Below are positions 17,580-25,852 of a stretch of DNA of 64,000 nucleotides, piece by piece (the first letter of the stretch is position 1; each line of letters begins with the position of its first letter). Below the pieces are notes generated by a model, which was not told where the DNA came from, searched no databases, and worked only from the letters and a program-made list of their open reading frames with translations. The translations under genes were made by a program, and so were the position numbers. The DNA is from Pseudomonas sp. S31 (GTDB taxonomy: Bacteria; Pseudomonadota; Gammaproteobacteria; Pseudomonadales; Pseudomonadaceae). The DNA lies in contig NZ_JACVVE010000023.1 of assembly GCF_016648105.1 (NCBI RefSeq), positions 43,746-107,745 on the forward strand, given 5' to 3'.

Positions 17580-17939
17580 GTGTCCAGACTTGCAGAGTTT
17601 CGTGCTGCCGAAAAAGCGCTCCAGGAACAGATCGCGCAACTGGAGGCGCTGAAAAAGGACTCCGGCCTGAAACGCGAAATCGAATTCGAGCAGAAACTAG
17701 TCGGCCTGATGAAAAGCTATGACAAGAGCCTGCGCGACATCATCGCCATTCTCGACCCCAAGGCGGTTTCGAAAGTGTCCGCCGCGCCCGCCAAGCAACA
17801 ACGCCGGCCACGGGTAGTGAAGGTTTACGAAAACCCGCACACCGGCGAGCTGATCGAGACCAAGGGCGGCAACCACCGCGGCCTCAAGGCCTGGAAGGAA
17901 CAATACGGCGCCAGCACCGTGGAAAGTTGGGTGCGCTGA
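17580..17939 (+). CDS. mvaT: H-NS-like xenogeneic silencer of the MvaT/Tur family
   Basis: 119 residues starting at GTG 17580, preceded by AGGAG. The protein begins with the family hallmark (M/V)SRLAEFRAAEKALQEQ. An N-terminal coiled coil (to about residue 60, including EFEQKLVGLMKSYDKSLRDI) mediates dimer and oligomer formation. The C-terminal DNA-binding part contains ENPHTGELIETKGGNHRGLK, with the KGGN loop that inserts into the AT-rich minor groove. It coats and silences AT-rich, often foreign, DNA; the Tc toxin leader at the left of this window is a natural candidate target. P. putida has several Tur paralogues, so the exact one is not fixed. Confidence 0.95.
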   Translation: MSRLAEFRAAEKALQEQIAQLEALKKDSGLKREIEFEQKLVGLMKSYDKSLRDIIAILDPKAVSKVSAAPAKQQRRPRVVKVYENPHTGELIETKGGNHRGLKAWKEQYGASTVESWVR

Positions 17940-18050
17940 TGAAACATCAACGCAGACTTCACACTTTTTTCACAAGGATCACGGCAGTATCGAAACAGCT
18001 AAAGGACTAGCGACCCCATCACGCGCCCGCACATGCGGGCCTCTAATTCC

Positions 18051-18079
18051 AGCGCCCTGCTCGCATCGAGCAGGGCGCT
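18051..18079 (+). terminator. Rho-independent terminator of mvaT
   Basis: A perfect 13-base stem (AGCGCCCTGCTCG / CGAGCAGGGCGCT) with loop CAT is followed by TTCATTT. It lies 112 bases after the mvaT stop. Confidence 0.85.
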
Positions 18080-18169
18080 TTCATTTGCGCAATCACTTCA
18101 CTGCCGTATCATGGGCGGCCTGTCTGTTTCGCCGAGCCTCGCGCTTCGGCCCCCGTTGATGGAGCACCC

Positions 18170-18697
18170 ATGAGCCTGCACGATCTGCAAACCCTGCCTG
18201 GCGTCACCGCGCAGCCGGACACCGCCACCGCGCAATTCGTCTTCAACCACACCATGCTGCGGGTCAAGGATATCGAGAAGTCGCTGGACTTCTACACCCG
18301 CGTGCTGGGCTTCCGCCTGGTGGACAAGCGCGACTTCCCGGAAGCCGCGTTCAGCCTGTACTTCCTGGCCCTCGTCGACCCGGCGCAGATCCCTGCCGAT
18401 GACGCCGAGCGCCACCAGTGGATGAAGTCGATCCCCGGCGTACTGGAACTGACCCATAACCACGGTACCGAGAACGACCCGGAGTTCGCCTATCACAATG
18501 GCAACACCGACCCTCGCGGCTTCGGCCACATCTGCATCTCGGTGCCGGACGTGCGCGTTGCCTGCGCACGCTTCGAGGCCCTCGACGTGCCGTTCCAGAA
18601 GCGCCTGCAAGATGGCCGCATGAACCACCTGGCCTTCGTCAAGGACCCGGACGGCTACTGGGTCGAGGTGATCCAGCCAGCCGAGCTCAAAGGCTGA
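18170..18697 (+). CDS. gloA: Lactoylglutathione lyase (glyoxalase I)
   Basis: 175 residues, the long eukaryote-like form. It converts the methylglyoxal-glutathione hemithioacetal to S-lactoylglutathione in the cytosol. Expected metal ligands are His27 (NHTMLRVKD), Glu93 (LELTHN), His120 (GFGHI) and Glu166 (YWVEVI). YHNGNTDPRGFGH and DPDGYWVEVIQP are family signatures. The first ligand is His where the human enzyme has Gln; Pseudomonas carries both Zn- and Ni-dependent types, and this length fits the Zn type. It stands alone, after the mvaT terminator. Confidence 0.95.
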   Translation: MSLHDLQTLPGVTAQPDTATAQFVFNHTMLRVKDIEKSLDFYTRVLGFRLVDKRDFPEAAFSLYFLALVDPAQIPADDAERHQWMKSIPGVLELTHNHGTENDPEFAYHNGNTDPRGFGHICISVPDVRVACARFEALDVPFQKRLQDGRMNHLAFVKDPDGYWVEVIQPAELKG

Positions 18698-18792
18698 CCG
18701 CAAGTCTTGCGCATTCGTCGGGCCGGGAACTCCTGGCCCCTCGCTGTGGTATATGGAAATGACAGCTTCCAAACCACAGCGAGGTAAGGACG

Positions 18793-19035
18793 ATGGAATC
18801 TCTTCACTGTGAATACCGCGAGCACACCATCACCGCCAGTGTGATGCCCCACCCCGATTCTCCCCTGCCCTATGCCGCCGGCTGCCTGATCACCGACCCT
18901 CAGGGGCATGTCAGCAAGCGCATCCCGATGCCTATGAAGTTCTTCTCCAGCCTTGAAAATGCCCAGCATGTGTCCATGGCCCATGGCCGTGCGCTGGTCG
19001 ACGAGCGGCTGGACAAGGGGCACAAGGCCTTCTGA
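18793..19035 (+). CDS. Hypothetical protein, 80 aa
   Basis: 80 residues with a strong ribosome site (GTAAGGA). There is no signal peptide or membrane helix. The sequence (YREHTITASVMPHPDSPLPY, then CLITDPQGHVSKRIPMP) looks like a small beta-rich domain. I do not recognise a named family. It is located after gloA with its own short upstream region and followed by a strong hairpin. Confidence 0.7.
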   Translation: MESLHCEYREHTITASVMPHPDSPLPYAAGCLITDPQGHVSKRIPMPMKFFSSLENAQHVSMAHGRALVDERLDKGHKAF

Positions 19036-19052
19036 CCTAGTAGTTCAGGCTC

Positions 19053-19076
19053 CTGTCGCCGGCCAGCCGGCGACAG
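19053..19076. terminator. Bidirectional hairpin terminator
   Basis: A perfect 10-base stem CTGTCGCCGG / CCGGCGACAG with loop CCAG sits between the converging 80-aa gene and the shikimate dehydrogenase gene. There is no long T tract. Confidence 0.75.
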
Positions 19077-19082
19077 TGCCGG

Positions 19083-19901
19083 TCAGGCCCGCGCGTACGC
19101 CACCGCAGCATCCACCTGCGCCCGCGTCGGCCGCACCCCGGTATACAGCACGAACTGTTCCAGCGCCTGCAGGGCGATCACGTCGAGCCCGGTAATCACC
19201 GGCTTGCCTTGTGCCTCGGCACGCCGAATCAAGGGTGTGCGCGCCGGCATGGCGACCACGTCGAATACCCGCTCGGCAGCATCGATGGCATTCTCGGAAA
19301 ACGCCAGGTGATCGGCCTCGGGCCCTCCAGCCATGCCGATCGGCGTGACGTTGACCAGCATCGGCGGACACAGGTCGCCCAGGTCGTCGACCCAGCGATA
19401 ACCGCACATATCGGCCAACTGCCGCCCGGCCTGTTCATTACGCGCGACGATCAGGCCTTCGGCGAAACCGGCATCGCGAAACGCGCTGGCCACGGCCTTG
19501 GCCATACCACCACTGCCACGCAGGGCAAACGCGGTATCCGGGTCGACCCGATGCTGTTCGAGCAGTTGGCGCACTGCCAGGTAATCGGTGTTGTAGGCCT
19601 TTAGCCAGCCTTGGTCGTTGACCAGGGTATTGACCGACTCGATGGCTGCCGCCGATGGGTCGATTTCGTCCACCAGTGCCATGCAGGCTTCCTTGTACGG
19701 CATCGACACGCCACAGCCGCGGATGCCCAATGCGCGGATACCTGCCACCGCTGCAGGCAGGTCGTCGGTGGTCATGGCCTTGTAGTAATAGTCCAGGCCC
19801 AACTGCTGGTAGAGATGATTATGAAAGCGCACGCCAAACGTACCGGGCCGGCCCGCCAGGGAAATGCACAGCACAGTGTCTCTGCTTGGGGTAGTCGCCA
19901 T
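19083..19901 (-). CDS. Shikimate dehydrogenase family protein (AroE paralogue)
   Basis: 272 residues from ATG 19901, with AAGGAG seven bases before. The catalytic pair of the family is present: Lys70 in VSMPYKE and Asp106 in YNTDYLA. The NADP domain reads RGSGGMAKAV where canonical AroE has GAGGA, so cofactor binding may differ. This divergent type of shikimate/quinate dehydrogenase occurs beside the housekeeping AroE in pseudomonads; its physiological substrate is uncertain. It is isolated, with no aromatic-catabolism genes adjacent. Confidence 0.85.
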   Translation of the reverse strand: MATTPSRDTVLCISLAGRPGTFGVRFHNHLYQQLGLDYYYKAMTTDDLPAAVAGIRALGIRGCGVSMPYKEACMALVDEIDPSAAAIESVNTLVNDQGWLKAYNTDYLAVRQLLEQHRVDPDTAFALRGSGGMAKAVASAFRDAGFAEGLIVARNEQAGRQLADMCGYRWVDDLGDLCPPMLVNVTPIGMAGGPEADHLAFSENAIDAAERVFDVVAMPARTPLIRRAEAQGKPVITGLDVIALQALEQFVLYTGVRPTRAQVDAAVAYARA

Positions 19902-20060
19902 GAACTGCTCCTTGGTTGCAACTGAAACGTTTGTGCAGGGTACCAGAGGTCTCCACTGGTCGTCCTTACACAACCTTTACCGTTTCCCCATGCTCAGCTG
20001 ACCGTCCACGCAGTCATAGTAGTAGTGCCCCAGTGCGGGGTCATCTGTGAGGACATCCCT

Positions 20061-20396
20061 ATGAACCGTCTTATCCCCGGAATCGCCCTGCTGGTCGGCG
20101 CCCTGGCCGCCAGCGGGCAGGCCTCTGCCCATGGCGGCGGTGGCGGCTGGCATGGGCCCGGCCCGGTACTCGGCGCGGCCGTGGTCGGCGCCGTGGTGGG
20201 CGCCGCGGTCTATGGCGGTCGTGACCGTACCGTGTATGTCCAGCCGCAACCCGTCTATTACCCACCAGCGCCAGTGTACGTGCAGGCGCCGCCACCTCCC
20301 GGGTACTACCAGCCCTACTACGCACCTGCCCCGCCGCCACCGGCATACCGCTACTACGGCCCGCCACCGGTGTATTACGGCCCGCCACGCTGGTAA
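20061..20396 (+). CDS. Small exported Pro/Tyr-rich protein with Gly-Ala helix
   Basis: 111 residues. Signal peptide 1-23 (ending SGQASA), then a Gly/His patch (HGGGGGWHGPG), then a Gly/Ala/Val stretch (VLGAAVVGAVVGAAVYGG) that could be a glycine-zipper membrane segment. The C-terminal half is low-complexity Pro/Tyr (YYPPAPVYVQ, YYGPPPVYYGPP). Similar small proteins are common in Pseudomonas without a known role; an envelope or surface location is inferred. The start at ATG 20061 follows GTGAGGA. Confidence 0.75.
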   Translation: MNRLIPGIALLVGALAASGQASAHGGGGGWHGPGPVLGAAVVGAVVGAAVYGGRDRTVYVQPQPVYYPPAPVYVQAPPPPGYYQPYYAPAPPPPAYRYYGPPPVYYGPPRW

Positions 20397-20403
20397 GCCG
20401 CAA

Positions 20404-20424
20404 GGGGGCCGCTATGCGGCCCCC
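20404..20424 (+). terminator. Hairpin terminator
   Basis: A nine-base stem GGGGGCCGC / GCGGCCCCC with loop TAT begins seven bases after the Pro/Tyr-rich gene. It is GC-rich without a T run, so termination strength is uncertain. Confidence 0.7.
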
Positions 20425-20615
20425 TGACACCGCCCTGGCAGGCTCGGCCTTGCCCCCCCCCGACGAACGGAGGCTGAAAAACCGTTCCAGCATGAAGCTT
20501 TTTTCATAAGTTGGATGCCGCTAAACGAGCAATCGACAGCGCTTGAGCCATACTCCAGAATGCAACGGTTTCGAGGGGGAAAACCCTTGCACAGCCAACG
20601 ACATACCAACTTTTA

Positions 20616-21554
20616 GTGAGCCTCAACGTGAAAACATCCCTGTCCATCCTCAGCCTGCTGCTGTTGCTCACAGGTACCGCGACCCTCCCGTCGACCGCTG
20701 CTGCACAACCCCCATCCCAGGTGAAGAACGACCCTCCCAAGTTGCACCTGGCTTCCGGCAGCGCCCTGCTGATCGACCTGAACACCAACCAGGAACTGTA
20801 TTCGAGCCACGCCGACCGCGTGGTGCCCATTGCCTCGGTGACCAAGCTGATGACGGCGATGGTGGTGCTGGACGCCAAGCAGCCCATGGACGAGATGCTG
20901 ACCATGACCATCGCCGGCAACCCCGAGATGAAAGGCGTGTATTCGCGGGTACGGCTGGGCAGCCAGCTCGACCGCCACGAAACCCTGCTGATCACCCTGA
21001 TGTCCTCGGAGAACCGCGCCGCCAACACCCTGGCCAACCACTACCCGGGCGGCTATCCGGCATTCATCAAGGCCATGAACGCCAAGGCCCGCGCCCTGGG
21101 CATGACGCACACGCACTATGTCGAGCCGACCGGCCTGTCGACGCAGAACGTCTCCACCGCCCGTGACCTGGCCAAGCTGCTGATGGCGTCGCGCAAGTAC
21201 CCGATGCTCAGCGAACTTTCCACCACCCGCGAAAAGACCGTGGCATTCCGCAAGCCCAACTACACCCTGGGCTTCCGCAATACCGACCACCTGGTGAACA
21301 AGAGCAACTGGGACATCAAGCTGACCAAGACCGGCTTCACCAACGAAGCAGGCCACTGCCTGGTCCTGCTGACCCGGATGGACAACCGCCCGGTGGCCAT
21401 GGTGATCCTCGACGCCTACGGCAAGTACACCCACTTCGCCGATGCCAGCCGCATGCGCCAATGGCTGGAAACCGGCGCGGCCAAGCCGGCACCGGCCGTG
21501 GCGATGCAGTACAAGTCGGACCGCCAGAACAAGGCCCGCCTGGCCACGGATTGA
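20616..21554 (+). CDS. pbpG: D-alanyl-D-alanine endopeptidase (PBP7 type)
   Basis: 312 residues if the GTG at 20616 is used; a second GTG at 20628 is equally possible. A signal peptide (to about residue 30, STAAA) directs it to the periplasm. Penicillin-binding motifs: Ser74-Val-Thr-Lys77, Ser131-Glu-Asn133 and Lys238-Thr-Gly240. It cleaves D-Ala-mDAP cross-links in peptidoglycan. The length agrees with E. coli PbpG. The gene stands alone between two hairpins. Confidence 0.93.
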   Translation: MSLNVKTSLSILSLLLLLTGTATLPSTAAAQPPSQVKNDPPKLHLASGSALLIDLNTNQELYSSHADRVVPIASVTKLMTAMVVLDAKQPMDEMLTMTIAGNPEMKGVYSRVRLGSQLDRHETLLITLMSSENRAANTLANHYPGGYPAFIKAMNAKARALGMTHTHYVEPTGLSTQNVSTARDLAKLLMASRKYPMLSELSTTREKTVAFRKPNYTLGFRNTDHLVNKSNWDIKLTKTGFTNEAGHCLVLLTRMDNRPVAMVILDAYGKYTHFADASRMRQWLETGAAKPAPAVAMQYKSDRQNKARLATD

Positions 21555-21572
21555 GCCGAAAGGCTCAGACCT

Positions 21573-21594
21573 GGGGGGCCGCTCTGCGGCCCCG
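21573..21594. terminator. Hairpin between converging genes
   Basis: An eight-base stem GGGGCCGC / GCGGCCCC with loop TCT lies directly after the pbpG stop and before the stop of the converging coiled-coil gene. It closely resembles the hairpin at 20404. Confidence 0.7.
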
Positions 21595-21620
21595 GCATTC
21601 TTGAGTGAACGGCATTACCC

Positions 21621-22082
21621 TCAGGCCTGGGTGCTGACGATGCTGCCGGTGGCGCTGCCACCCTCTTCGGTCAGCAATTGCAGCAACTGCGCGGTCGCCG
21701 CCTGGATCTGCCCACTGAGCGTGGCGATGCTGGCCTGCTTGGCGCTCACTGCTGCGGCCTTGGCCGACTCGTCCATGTTCTTGGCTTGCAGTGCAGCCAA
21801 CTGTTTCTGCTGCTCGGCCAGCTGTTTCTGCAGCTCCTTGATCATCTCCTTCAACTCGCTGACAGCCGACGAGTCGCTGCTCTCGCTGCTGCTGTCACCG
21901 CTGCCCGCTGCGCCACCAGCACCACCGGCACCTTGCGCCTGGCCAGCGGCCTGGGTGGTCGAGGTGCCCGCCTGGGCGGTCTCTGTGCTGTCCTGGGCGC
22001 CTTCGCTGGCCGCCACATCGGTGTTCGCGACCTGTGCCTGGGTAGCCGCCGCGTGGATCGTGACCGAACTGATTCCTACCAT
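21621..22082 (-). CDS. Coiled-coil hypothetical protein (FlxA-like)
   Basis: 153 residues. The N-terminal half is Ala/Gln/Ser/Thr-rich and disordered, with a Gly-Ala-Ser patch. Residues about 75-105 form a strong coiled coil (ELKEMIKELQKQLAEQQKQL), followed by an alanine-rich helix. The layout resembles FlxA-like proteins found in Pseudomonas. There is no signal peptide, and the ATG opens with MVGISSVTIHAA. The function is unknown. The pvdA promoter lies behind it, transcribed the other way. Confidence 0.7.
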   Translation of the reverse strand: MVGISSVTIHAAATQAQVANTDVAASEGAQDSTETAQAGTSTTQAAGQAQGAGGAGGAAGSGDSSSESSDSSAVSELKEMIKELQKQLAEQQKQLAALQAKNMDESAKAAAVSAKQASIATLSGQIQAATAQLLQLLTEEGGSATGSIVSTQA

Positions 22083-22189
22083 TTTTTCCTACCTGAAGCG
22101 CGTCCATGGGGATTTTGACCTGTCCCTCCTATCGGCCGGACAACGCACTTCTTTAGCCGCATAGGCGAAAGCGCTGCAAAACGCCCCGG

Positions 22190-22213
22190 TAAATTCCCCA
22201 CCCCCTGGCTCGT
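22190..22213 (+). promoter_or_regulatory. PvdS/PfrI-type iron-starvation promoter of pvdA
   Basis: Exact match to the iron-starvation box recognised by the ECF sigma factor PvdS (P. aeruginosa) or PfrI (P. putida): TAAAT at 22190-22194, 16 bases, then CGT at 22211-22213. It lies 73 bases before the pvdA ATG, a normal distance for pyoverdine promoters. Confidence 0.85.
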
Positions 22214-22286
22214 TCCAACCAATGTACTTGCGCAGGAGCCGGAGCCCCGGCGGGCGTCCACATTCGACCATTATGGAATCGCAGCC

Positions 22287-23621
22287 ATGAGCCAGTCCTC
22301 AAACACGGAAACAATCAAAGATCTGATCGGCGTGGGCTTCGGCCCTTCCAACCTGGCCTTGGCCATCGCCCTGGAAGAACTCGCCCAGAGCCAGGGCCAC
22401 GCACTCGACGCGCTGTTCATCGACAAGCAGAAGGATTACCGCTGGCACGGCGAGACCCTGGCCACCCAGAGCGAACTGCAGATCTCCTTCCTCAAGGACC
22501 TGGTCTCGCTGCGCAACCCCACCAGCCCGTACAGCTTCGTCAACTACCTGCACCAGAAGCAGCGCCTGGCCGACTTCATCAACCTCGGCACCTTCTACCC
22601 TTGCCGGCTGGAGTACAACGACTACCTGCGCTGGGCGGCCGAGCACTTCGCCAGCCAGGCGGTGTACGGCGAAGAAGTGCTGCGCATCGAACCGGAACTG
22701 CAAGGCGGACGCGTCGAGCACCTGCGCCTGGTCTCGCGCGACCAGCAAGGCCGCGAATACAGCCGCCGCACCCGCTCGGTGGTGGTGGGCAGCGGCGGCA
22801 CACCGAAGATTCCCGAGAAATTCGGTGCGTTCAAGGACGATCCGCGGGTGTTCCACCATTCCCAGTACCTCAGCAGCTTGAAGAAGCTGCCCTGCAACGA
22901 GGGCAAGGCGATGCGCATCGCGGTGATCGGCTCGGGCCAGAGTGCCGCCGAGGCGTTCATCGACCTCAATGACAGCTACCCCTCGGTGAAGGTCGACATG
23001 GTCCTGCGCGGCTCGGCGCTCAAGCCGGCCGACGACAGCCCCTTCGTCAACGAGATCTTCTCGCCCGACTACACCGACCTGGTCTACAACGAGCCGGCCG
23101 ACCAGCGCAGCAAGCTGCTCGGTGAATACCACAACACCAACTATTCGGTGGTCGACCTCGACCTGATCGAGCGTATCTACGGCATCCTCTACCGCCAGAA
23201 AGTGGCCCACCAGTTCCGCCACAACGTGCTCTGCCGCCGCCAAGTCGAAGCGGTGGTCGCGACCCGCGACGGCATCGAGCTGACCCTGCGCGACCTGGCC
23301 ACCGGTCAGCAACAGACCCACCGCTACGATGCCGTGATCCTCGCCACCGGCTACGAGCGCCGCTCGCACCGCGACCTGCTGGCGCCGTTGGCCGGTTATC
23401 TCGAAGACTTCAGCGTCGACCGCAACTACCGCATGCTGGCCAGCGACGACCTGCAAGCCTCGGTGTACCTGCAAGGCTTCTGTGAAAACAGCCATGGCCT
23501 CAGCGACACCTTGCTGTCGGTCCTGCCGGCACGCGCCGCGGAAATCAGCCAGGCGCTGTATCTCGACCTCACCCGCCAGCAGGGCCGAAGCCAACCGGCT
23601 GTCGCCCTGACCAGCGCCTGA
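22287..23621 (+). CDS. pvdA: L-ornithine N5-monooxygenase
   Basis: 444 residues. It hydroxylates ornithine at N5 using NADPH, FAD and O2, the first step toward the N5-hydroxyornithine residues of pyoverdine; it is associated with the inner-membrane siderosome. FAD motif GVGFGPSN (15-22), NADPH motif GSGQSAAE (215-222) and the ATGY motif (353-356) are intact. SFLKDLVSLRNPTSPYSFVN is typical of PvdA/SidA enzymes. The gene is led by the iron-starvation promoter at 22190, so it should be induced by iron limitation. It ends in its own hairpin before fpvG. Confidence 0.97.
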   Translation: MSQSSNTETIKDLIGVGFGPSNLALAIALEELAQSQGHALDALFIDKQKDYRWHGETLATQSELQISFLKDLVSLRNPTSPYSFVNYLHQKQRLADFINLGTFYPCRLEYNDYLRWAAEHFASQAVYGEEVLRIEPELQGGRVEHLRLVSRDQQGREYSRRTRSVVVGSGGTPKIPEKFGAFKDDPRVFHHSQYLSSLKKLPCNEGKAMRIAVIGSGQSAAEAFIDLNDSYPSVKVDMVLRGSALKPADDSPFVNEIFSPDYTDLVYNEPADQRSKLLGEYHNTNYSVVDLDLIERIYGILYRQKVAHQFRHNVLCRRQVEAVVATRDGIELTLRDLATGQQQTHRYDAVILATGYERRSHRDLLAPLAGYLEDFSVDRNYRMLASDDLQASVYLQGFCENSHGLSDTLLSVLPARAAEISQALYLDLTRQQGRSQPAVALTSA

Positions 23622-23640
23622 TCATCACCCCGCCTCCTCC

Positions 23641-23677
23641 AAGCCGGCATGGCGCCTGACCCGCGCCTGCCGGCTTG
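23641..23677 (+). terminator. Terminator after pvdA
   Basis: AAGCCGGCA (23641) pairs with TGCCGGCTT (23669), with an internal GC-rich loop, followed by GTGCTTTCT. It separates pvdA from the fpv operon. Confidence 0.75.
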
Positions 23678-23790
23678 TGCTTTCTGAAACATTTGCTTGC
23701 ATATAAACCCGCAGGATTTCCTTTCTCATTCGTCTTTATCAATGCAGCCTCCATGGTTGGGCTTAGTCTCGACCGCTCATTTTCAGAAGA

Positions 23791-24999
23791 ATGACCCACA
23801 TGGCCCAATCACCGAAAAAATCCAAGTCCAAGCTGTGGTTCCTGGTCCACAGTTGGCTGGCCCTGCCGATCTGGTTCTTCGTGCTGATCGTCTGCTTCAC
23901 CGGCATGCTCGCCGTGGTCAGCCAGGAGATCGTCTGGCTCGCCAACCCCGACGTGCGCGCCAGCAAGCCTGACGGCGACGCCGAGCGCCTTAGCTTCCAG
24001 CAGGTGCTCGATGCCCTGCACAAAGCCGAGCCCGACATGATCGTGCGCACGCTGAGCCAACCCGATGGCTCGCATTTCGCGCTCAACGCCTCCGTCACCT
24101 TCCCCGACGGCACCAGCCCGACGCTCTACGTCAATCCCTACACCGGGGCGATCCAGGGCAAGCGGCCGGACTTCAACTTCGAGGGTTTCACCCGTGCCCT
24201 GCACGGCTGGTGGCTGGTGCCGTTCACCAATGGCTTCAGTTGGGGCTGGTACCTGGTGTCGCTGCTCGGCCTGCCGATGCTCGCCTCGCTGGTGACCGGC
24301 CTGGTGGTCTACAAGAAGTTCTGGCGCGGCTTCTTCAAGCCGGTGCGCACCGGGCATGGCGCACGGATCTTCTGGGGTGACCTGCACCGCCTGGCAGGGG
24401 TCTGGTCGATCTGGTTCATCGCGGTCATTTCCATCACGGGCACCTGGTTCCTGATCCAGGCGATCCTCGCCGACAACCACATCACCATCTCCAGCCGGCC
24501 GGTCGTCCCGGTGATCGCCCGCGAGGACGTGCCGCAGAGCGAGGACGGCAGCCCGGCACCACGCATCGACCTGGACGAGGCCGCGCGTATCGCCGGCCTG
24601 GCGATTCCGGGGCTGGAGATCACCTTCATCTCGCTGCCCGCCACCGCCTACAGCCACGTCGACATGGGCGGGCGTGGCTGGTATCCGCTGATGTTCCAGA
24701 GCGCGGCGGTCAACCCCTACACCCGGGGCGTCGACAGCCAGTTCCTGATCAGCGACCGTTCGGGCCTGGAGTTCGTCACCGAGTCCATGCGCCCACTGCA
24801 TACCGGCGACTTCGGCGGCCTTCCGATCAAACTGATCTGGTTCTTCTTCGGCCTGGTGCTCACCCTGATGGTGTTCAGCGGCCTGCTGATCTGGACCAAG
24901 CGTACCGCCCAGGCCACCGCCGCGGCCCTCAAACGCAGCGAACGCAGCGCCAAACCACGCCAGGTGGCGGCCGAAAACCCGATGGAGGCCCGCTCATGA
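23791..24999 (+). CDS. fpvG: Inner-membrane ferripyoverdine reductase (PepSY-TM family)
   Basis: 402 residues. PepSY-associated membrane protein with four predicted helices: about 15-45 (WFFVLIVCFTGMLAVV), near 150-175, 205-235 (WSIWFIAVISITGTWFLI) and near 350-375 (LIWFFFGLVLTLMVFSGLLI). In P. aeruginosa FpvG (PA2403) reduces Fe3+ bound to pyoverdine in the periplasm, releasing the metal so that the siderophore is recycled. It heads an eight-gene operon in exactly the PA2403-PA2410 order, with genes overlapping by a few bases. An ATG at 23800 is an alternative start. No iron-starvation box was found just upstream. Confidence 0.93.
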   Translation: MTHMAQSPKKSKSKLWFLVHSWLALPIWFFVLIVCFTGMLAVVSQEIVWLANPDVRASKPDGDAERLSFQQVLDALHKAEPDMIVRTLSQPDGSHFALNASVTFPDGTSPTLYVNPYTGAIQGKRPDFNFEGFTRALHGWWLVPFTNGFSWGWYLVSLLGLPMLASLVTGLVVYKKFWRGFFKPVRTGHGARIFWGDLHRLAGVWSIWFIAVISITGTWFLIQAILADNHITISSRPVVPVIAREDVPQSEDGSPAPRIDLDEAARIAGLAIPGLEITFISLPATAYSHVDMGGRGWYPLMFQSAAVNPYTRGVDSQFLISDRSGLEFVTESMRPLHTGDFGGLPIKLIWFFFGLVLTLMVFSGLLIWTKRTAQATAAALKRSERSAKPRQVAAENPMEARS

Positions 25000-25535
25000 G
25001 CCAGGCACACGCCCTGCAACCCAGCGCCCTGAAGCAGTTCTGGCTGAAGTGGCGCTTTCACCTGAACATCCTGCTGATCCTCATTCCCCTAGGGTTCATG
25101 CCCAAGTATTTCGCCGACGCCAAGCTGTTCCGCGGCGATGCTGGCCTGGGCGCGAACATCCAGAGCGGTATCCAGGTCGGGCCCTATACCCTCGACCTCG
25201 CCGAGCTACGGAATGAGGCGCCGCGGCCCGACGGCCCGGCTGGGCACTTCAAGAGCTTCAATGCCGCCCTGTGCAAGGCCTGCATCGGCGAGGTCAAGGC
25301 AGTCTATCTGCGCATCGGCAAACCCCGCAGCCTGCGCGCTGCGGGCACGATCTTCTTCGGCGCGCCCTATCGCATGATCACCAACCTGCCGGTGCCGCCA
25401 CGCACCCGCCCGGACGCACAGATCTGGATCACCATCGAAGGCTGGGACGGCAGCATGCACCAGGGCTCAGTCGCCCTGGCCAGCGCATCGCCGGCTACCG
25501 TGGCCTGGCTCAAGCAACAAGGAGGCAAGAAATGA
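24996..25535 (+). CDS. fpvH: FpvH, inner-membrane partner of the reductase
   Basis: 179 residues, one N-terminal membrane anchor (FHLNILLILIPLGFMPKYFA) and a periplasmic domain with two cysteines in FNAALCKACIGEV. In P. aeruginosa FpvH (PA2404) works with FpvG, FpvJ and FpvK in iron release from pyoverdine. It overlaps fpvG by four bases (ATGA) and is overlapped by fpvJ the same way. The call rests on operon order as well as sequence. Confidence 0.88.
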   Translation: MSQAHALQPSALKQFWLKWRFHLNILLILIPLGFMPKYFADAKLFRGDAGLGANIQSGIQVGPYTLDLAELRNEAPRPDGPAGHFKSFNAALCKACIGEVKAVYLRIGKPRSLRAAGTIFFGAPYRMITNLPVPPRTRPDAQIWITIEGWDGSMHQGSVALASASPATVAWLKQQGGKK

Positions 25536-25852
25536 AGCACCTGATGCGCAGGCTCGCCCTGCCCTTGCTGGTACTGGCCGCTGGGCCCGCGCTGGCCCAC
25601 AACCCGATGTGCGAATGCGAAGAGGTCGCTGGCGGCCAGGTCAAATGCACCGGAGGCTTCTCCGACGGTAGTGGTGCGGCCGGCGTGACCCTCGACGTGA
25701 TCGGCTACGACGAGCAGGTGCTGGTAGGCGGCAAGCTGGGCGATGACTCGACCCTGACCTTCAAGCGCCCGGACGGCGAGTTCTACGTGCTGTTCGACGC
25801 CGGCCCCGGCCATGTGGTGGAAGTCGACTACGCCGATATCGCCCAGCCATGA
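25532..25852 (+). CDS. fpvJ: FpvJ, small periplasmic component
   Basis: 106 residues. A signal peptide (cleaved after GPALA) is followed by HNPMCECEEVAGGQVKC, with His and three cysteines close together that could bind metal or form a disulfide. The remainder is a small beta domain ending EVDYADIAQ. It corresponds to FpvJ (PA2405), an accessory of ferripyoverdine reduction. It overlaps fpvH and fpvK by four bases each. Confidence 0.87.
   Translation: MKHLMRRLALPLLVLAAGPALAHNPMCECEEVAGGQVKCTGGFSDGSGAAGVTLDVIGYDEQVLVGGKLGDDSTLTFKRPDGEFYVLFDAGPGHVVEVDYADIAQP

Noticed and set aside
22299..23594. 431-codon minus-strand frame opposite pvdA
   Set aside because: Mirror frame of pvdA, whose FAD and NADPH motifs and promoter are on the plus strand.
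23704..23733. TAAAC ... CGT upstream of fpvG as an iron-starvation promoter
   Set aside because: The spacing between the two blocks is 22 bases rather than 16-17, and the first block is TAAAC.
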